A stretch of DNA of 53,273 nucleotides from Roseomonas sp. E05. GTDB taxonomy: Bacteria > Pseudomonadota > Alphaproteobacteria > Acetobacterales > Acetobacteraceae. Under the pieces are notes generated by a model. It was given only the letters and a program-made list of their open reading frames with translations. It made no database searches and was not told the origin of the DNA. The translations under genes were made by a program, and so were the position numbers. Position 1 is the first letter of the stretch; the number at the start of each line of letters is the position of its first letter. The stretch is from assembly GCF_030063475.1 (NCBI RefSeq), contig NZ_JASIRT010000034.1, positions 1-53,273 of the forward strand, written 5' to 3'. This document shows positions 52,701 through 53,273 of this stretch, one piece after another.

Positions 52701-52971
52701 GTCCCCGCACACGCGGGGGTCACCCGACCAGCACGCCAACCAGGGGCTGCATCTCGCCCCCGTCCCCGCACACGCGGGGGTCACCCGCTGCCGAGGCGTA
52801 CTCGGCTGACGTGCCGCGCCCCCGTCCCCGCACAGGCGGGGGTCACCCGCCGGCTGGCGGCGGCGGGACTGCGCCCGACGCCCCGTCCCCGCACACGCGG
52901 GGGTCACCCGTACCTCAGCGACGTCAGGAGCCAGCCGCAAGGCCCGTCCCCGCACACGCGGAGGTCAATCG
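49769..52971 (+). CRISPR. Type I-E CRISPR array 2, 53 repeats and 52 spacers
   Basis: 29-bp repeats that start CCCGTCCCCGCACACG and end GGGGGTCACCCG, with 61-bp period. I counted 53 repeats from 49769 to 52943. Fifty spacers are 32 nt; those at 51567-51599 and 52788-52820 are 33 nt. Repeats are almost identical: changes occur at 52029 (C to T), in 52821-52849 (GCACAGGCG for GCACACGCG), and at the last base of two neighbours (A at 51505, T at 51566). The last repeat is degenerate, so the leader is on the left. Cas6e would process the plus-strand transcript. Confidence 0.98.
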
Positions 52972-53273
52972 GCCACGCCTGCGGCGATCGCTGATGCCAT
53001 GGTCCCGTCCTTACGCCCGGCCGCCATCGAAGCGCGCCCCGTCAGGGCGACGCCCGCCAGCGCCTCCGCCCCGTTGCCTTCTCCCGTACGCCGCCAGTGC
53101 CCGATAGATCATCGCCGCGCTCATCCTTAGCAGGCCGGACTGGACCTCCGGCGCCTGGCGCCCGGCGATTACGATGAGCGGTAATCGGCAATTATGATGA
53201 GCGCCCGGCGGTGCGGCGGAGGGTGGGCGTAGCCCGCCCGGAGCCGTTCCGCCGGGCGAGCGCGCCTGCGGAT
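52972..53273. other. Downstream flank with short direct repeats, possible IS end
   Basis: No gene is visible after the last repeat. Two 18-bp direct copies, CGGCGATTACGATGAGCG (53163-53180) and CGGCAATTATGATGAGCG (53186-53203), match at 16 of 18 positions. Repeated motifs of the type AAT-CGGCAATTA-GATGAGC resemble the multiple terminal repeats of IS21-family ends, so an IS may begin here and continue beyond the window. This is a recollection-based guess. Confidence 0.35.

Noticed and set aside
40160-53273. Anti-CRISPR, toxin-antitoxin or additional defence genes within the CRISPR locus
   Set aside because: No open frame outside the eight cas genes has support; the gaps are leaders, promoters and arrays.

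Overview
The window is about 53 kb of very GC-rich DNA with dense, often overlapping genes and many GTG/TTG starts. Gene content and IS types fit an alphaproteobacterium, probably an Acetobacteraceae (Roseomonas-like) organism. That placement is inference; no rRNA or housekeeping marker is present.

Region 1 (1-1.8 kb) is a nest of insertion sequences: the edge of one IS5-type transposase gene, a complete IS5-family element with a -1 frameshift signal, and a decayed IS3-type element. Region 2 (1.8-38.2 kb) is a catabolic and transport island. It holds two dipeptide/oligopeptide-type ABC importers, one branched-chain-amino-acid-type ABC importer, three class III CoA-transferase genes (one a tandem fusion), two thiolase-like/OB-fold (DUF35) pairs, two SDRs, a quinone-oxidoreductase-like enzyme, three alpha/beta hydrolases, an amidohydrolase, a carboxymuconolactone-decarboxylase-like protein, an SMP-30 lactonase, an MBL hydrolase and two GntR regulators. 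Together these suggest import of an organic acid or aromatic/terpenoid breakdown product, CoA activation, side-chain shortening (possibly by retro-aldol cleavage) and lactone or ester hydrolysis. The substrate cannot be read from the sequence. Two of the operons share an AT-rich upstream element with core GGCATTTTATAT, and a third has TGCA-centred palindromes.

Region 3 (38.2-40.0 kb) is a junction: a truncated integrase, an AlpA-like HTH gene, a terminator, and a 45-bp copy of the 3' half of a tRNA-Arg(ACG) gene that looks like an attachment site. Region 4 (40.1-53.0 kb) is a complete type I-E CRISPR-Cas locus. cas3 is divergent from casA(cse1)-casB(cse2)-cas7e-cas5e-cas6e-cas1-cas2. The cas block is flanked by two arrays with different repeats: a 9-repeat array on the minus strand beyond cas3, and a 53-repeat array on the plus strand beyond cas2. 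Both leaders end in the same short motif.

The most striking observation is that one spacer of the large array (51567-51599) is a perfect 33-nt match to livF in this same window. The preceding repeat carries a T in place of its usual final G, and that T matches the genomic base next to the protospacer. This suggests self-derived acquisition, slipped by one base relative to an ATG PAM, which could explain why the cell tolerates it. A second notable feature is a near-perfect 22-bp dyad lying between the -35 and -10 of the cas operon promoter, pointing to a dedicated repressor.
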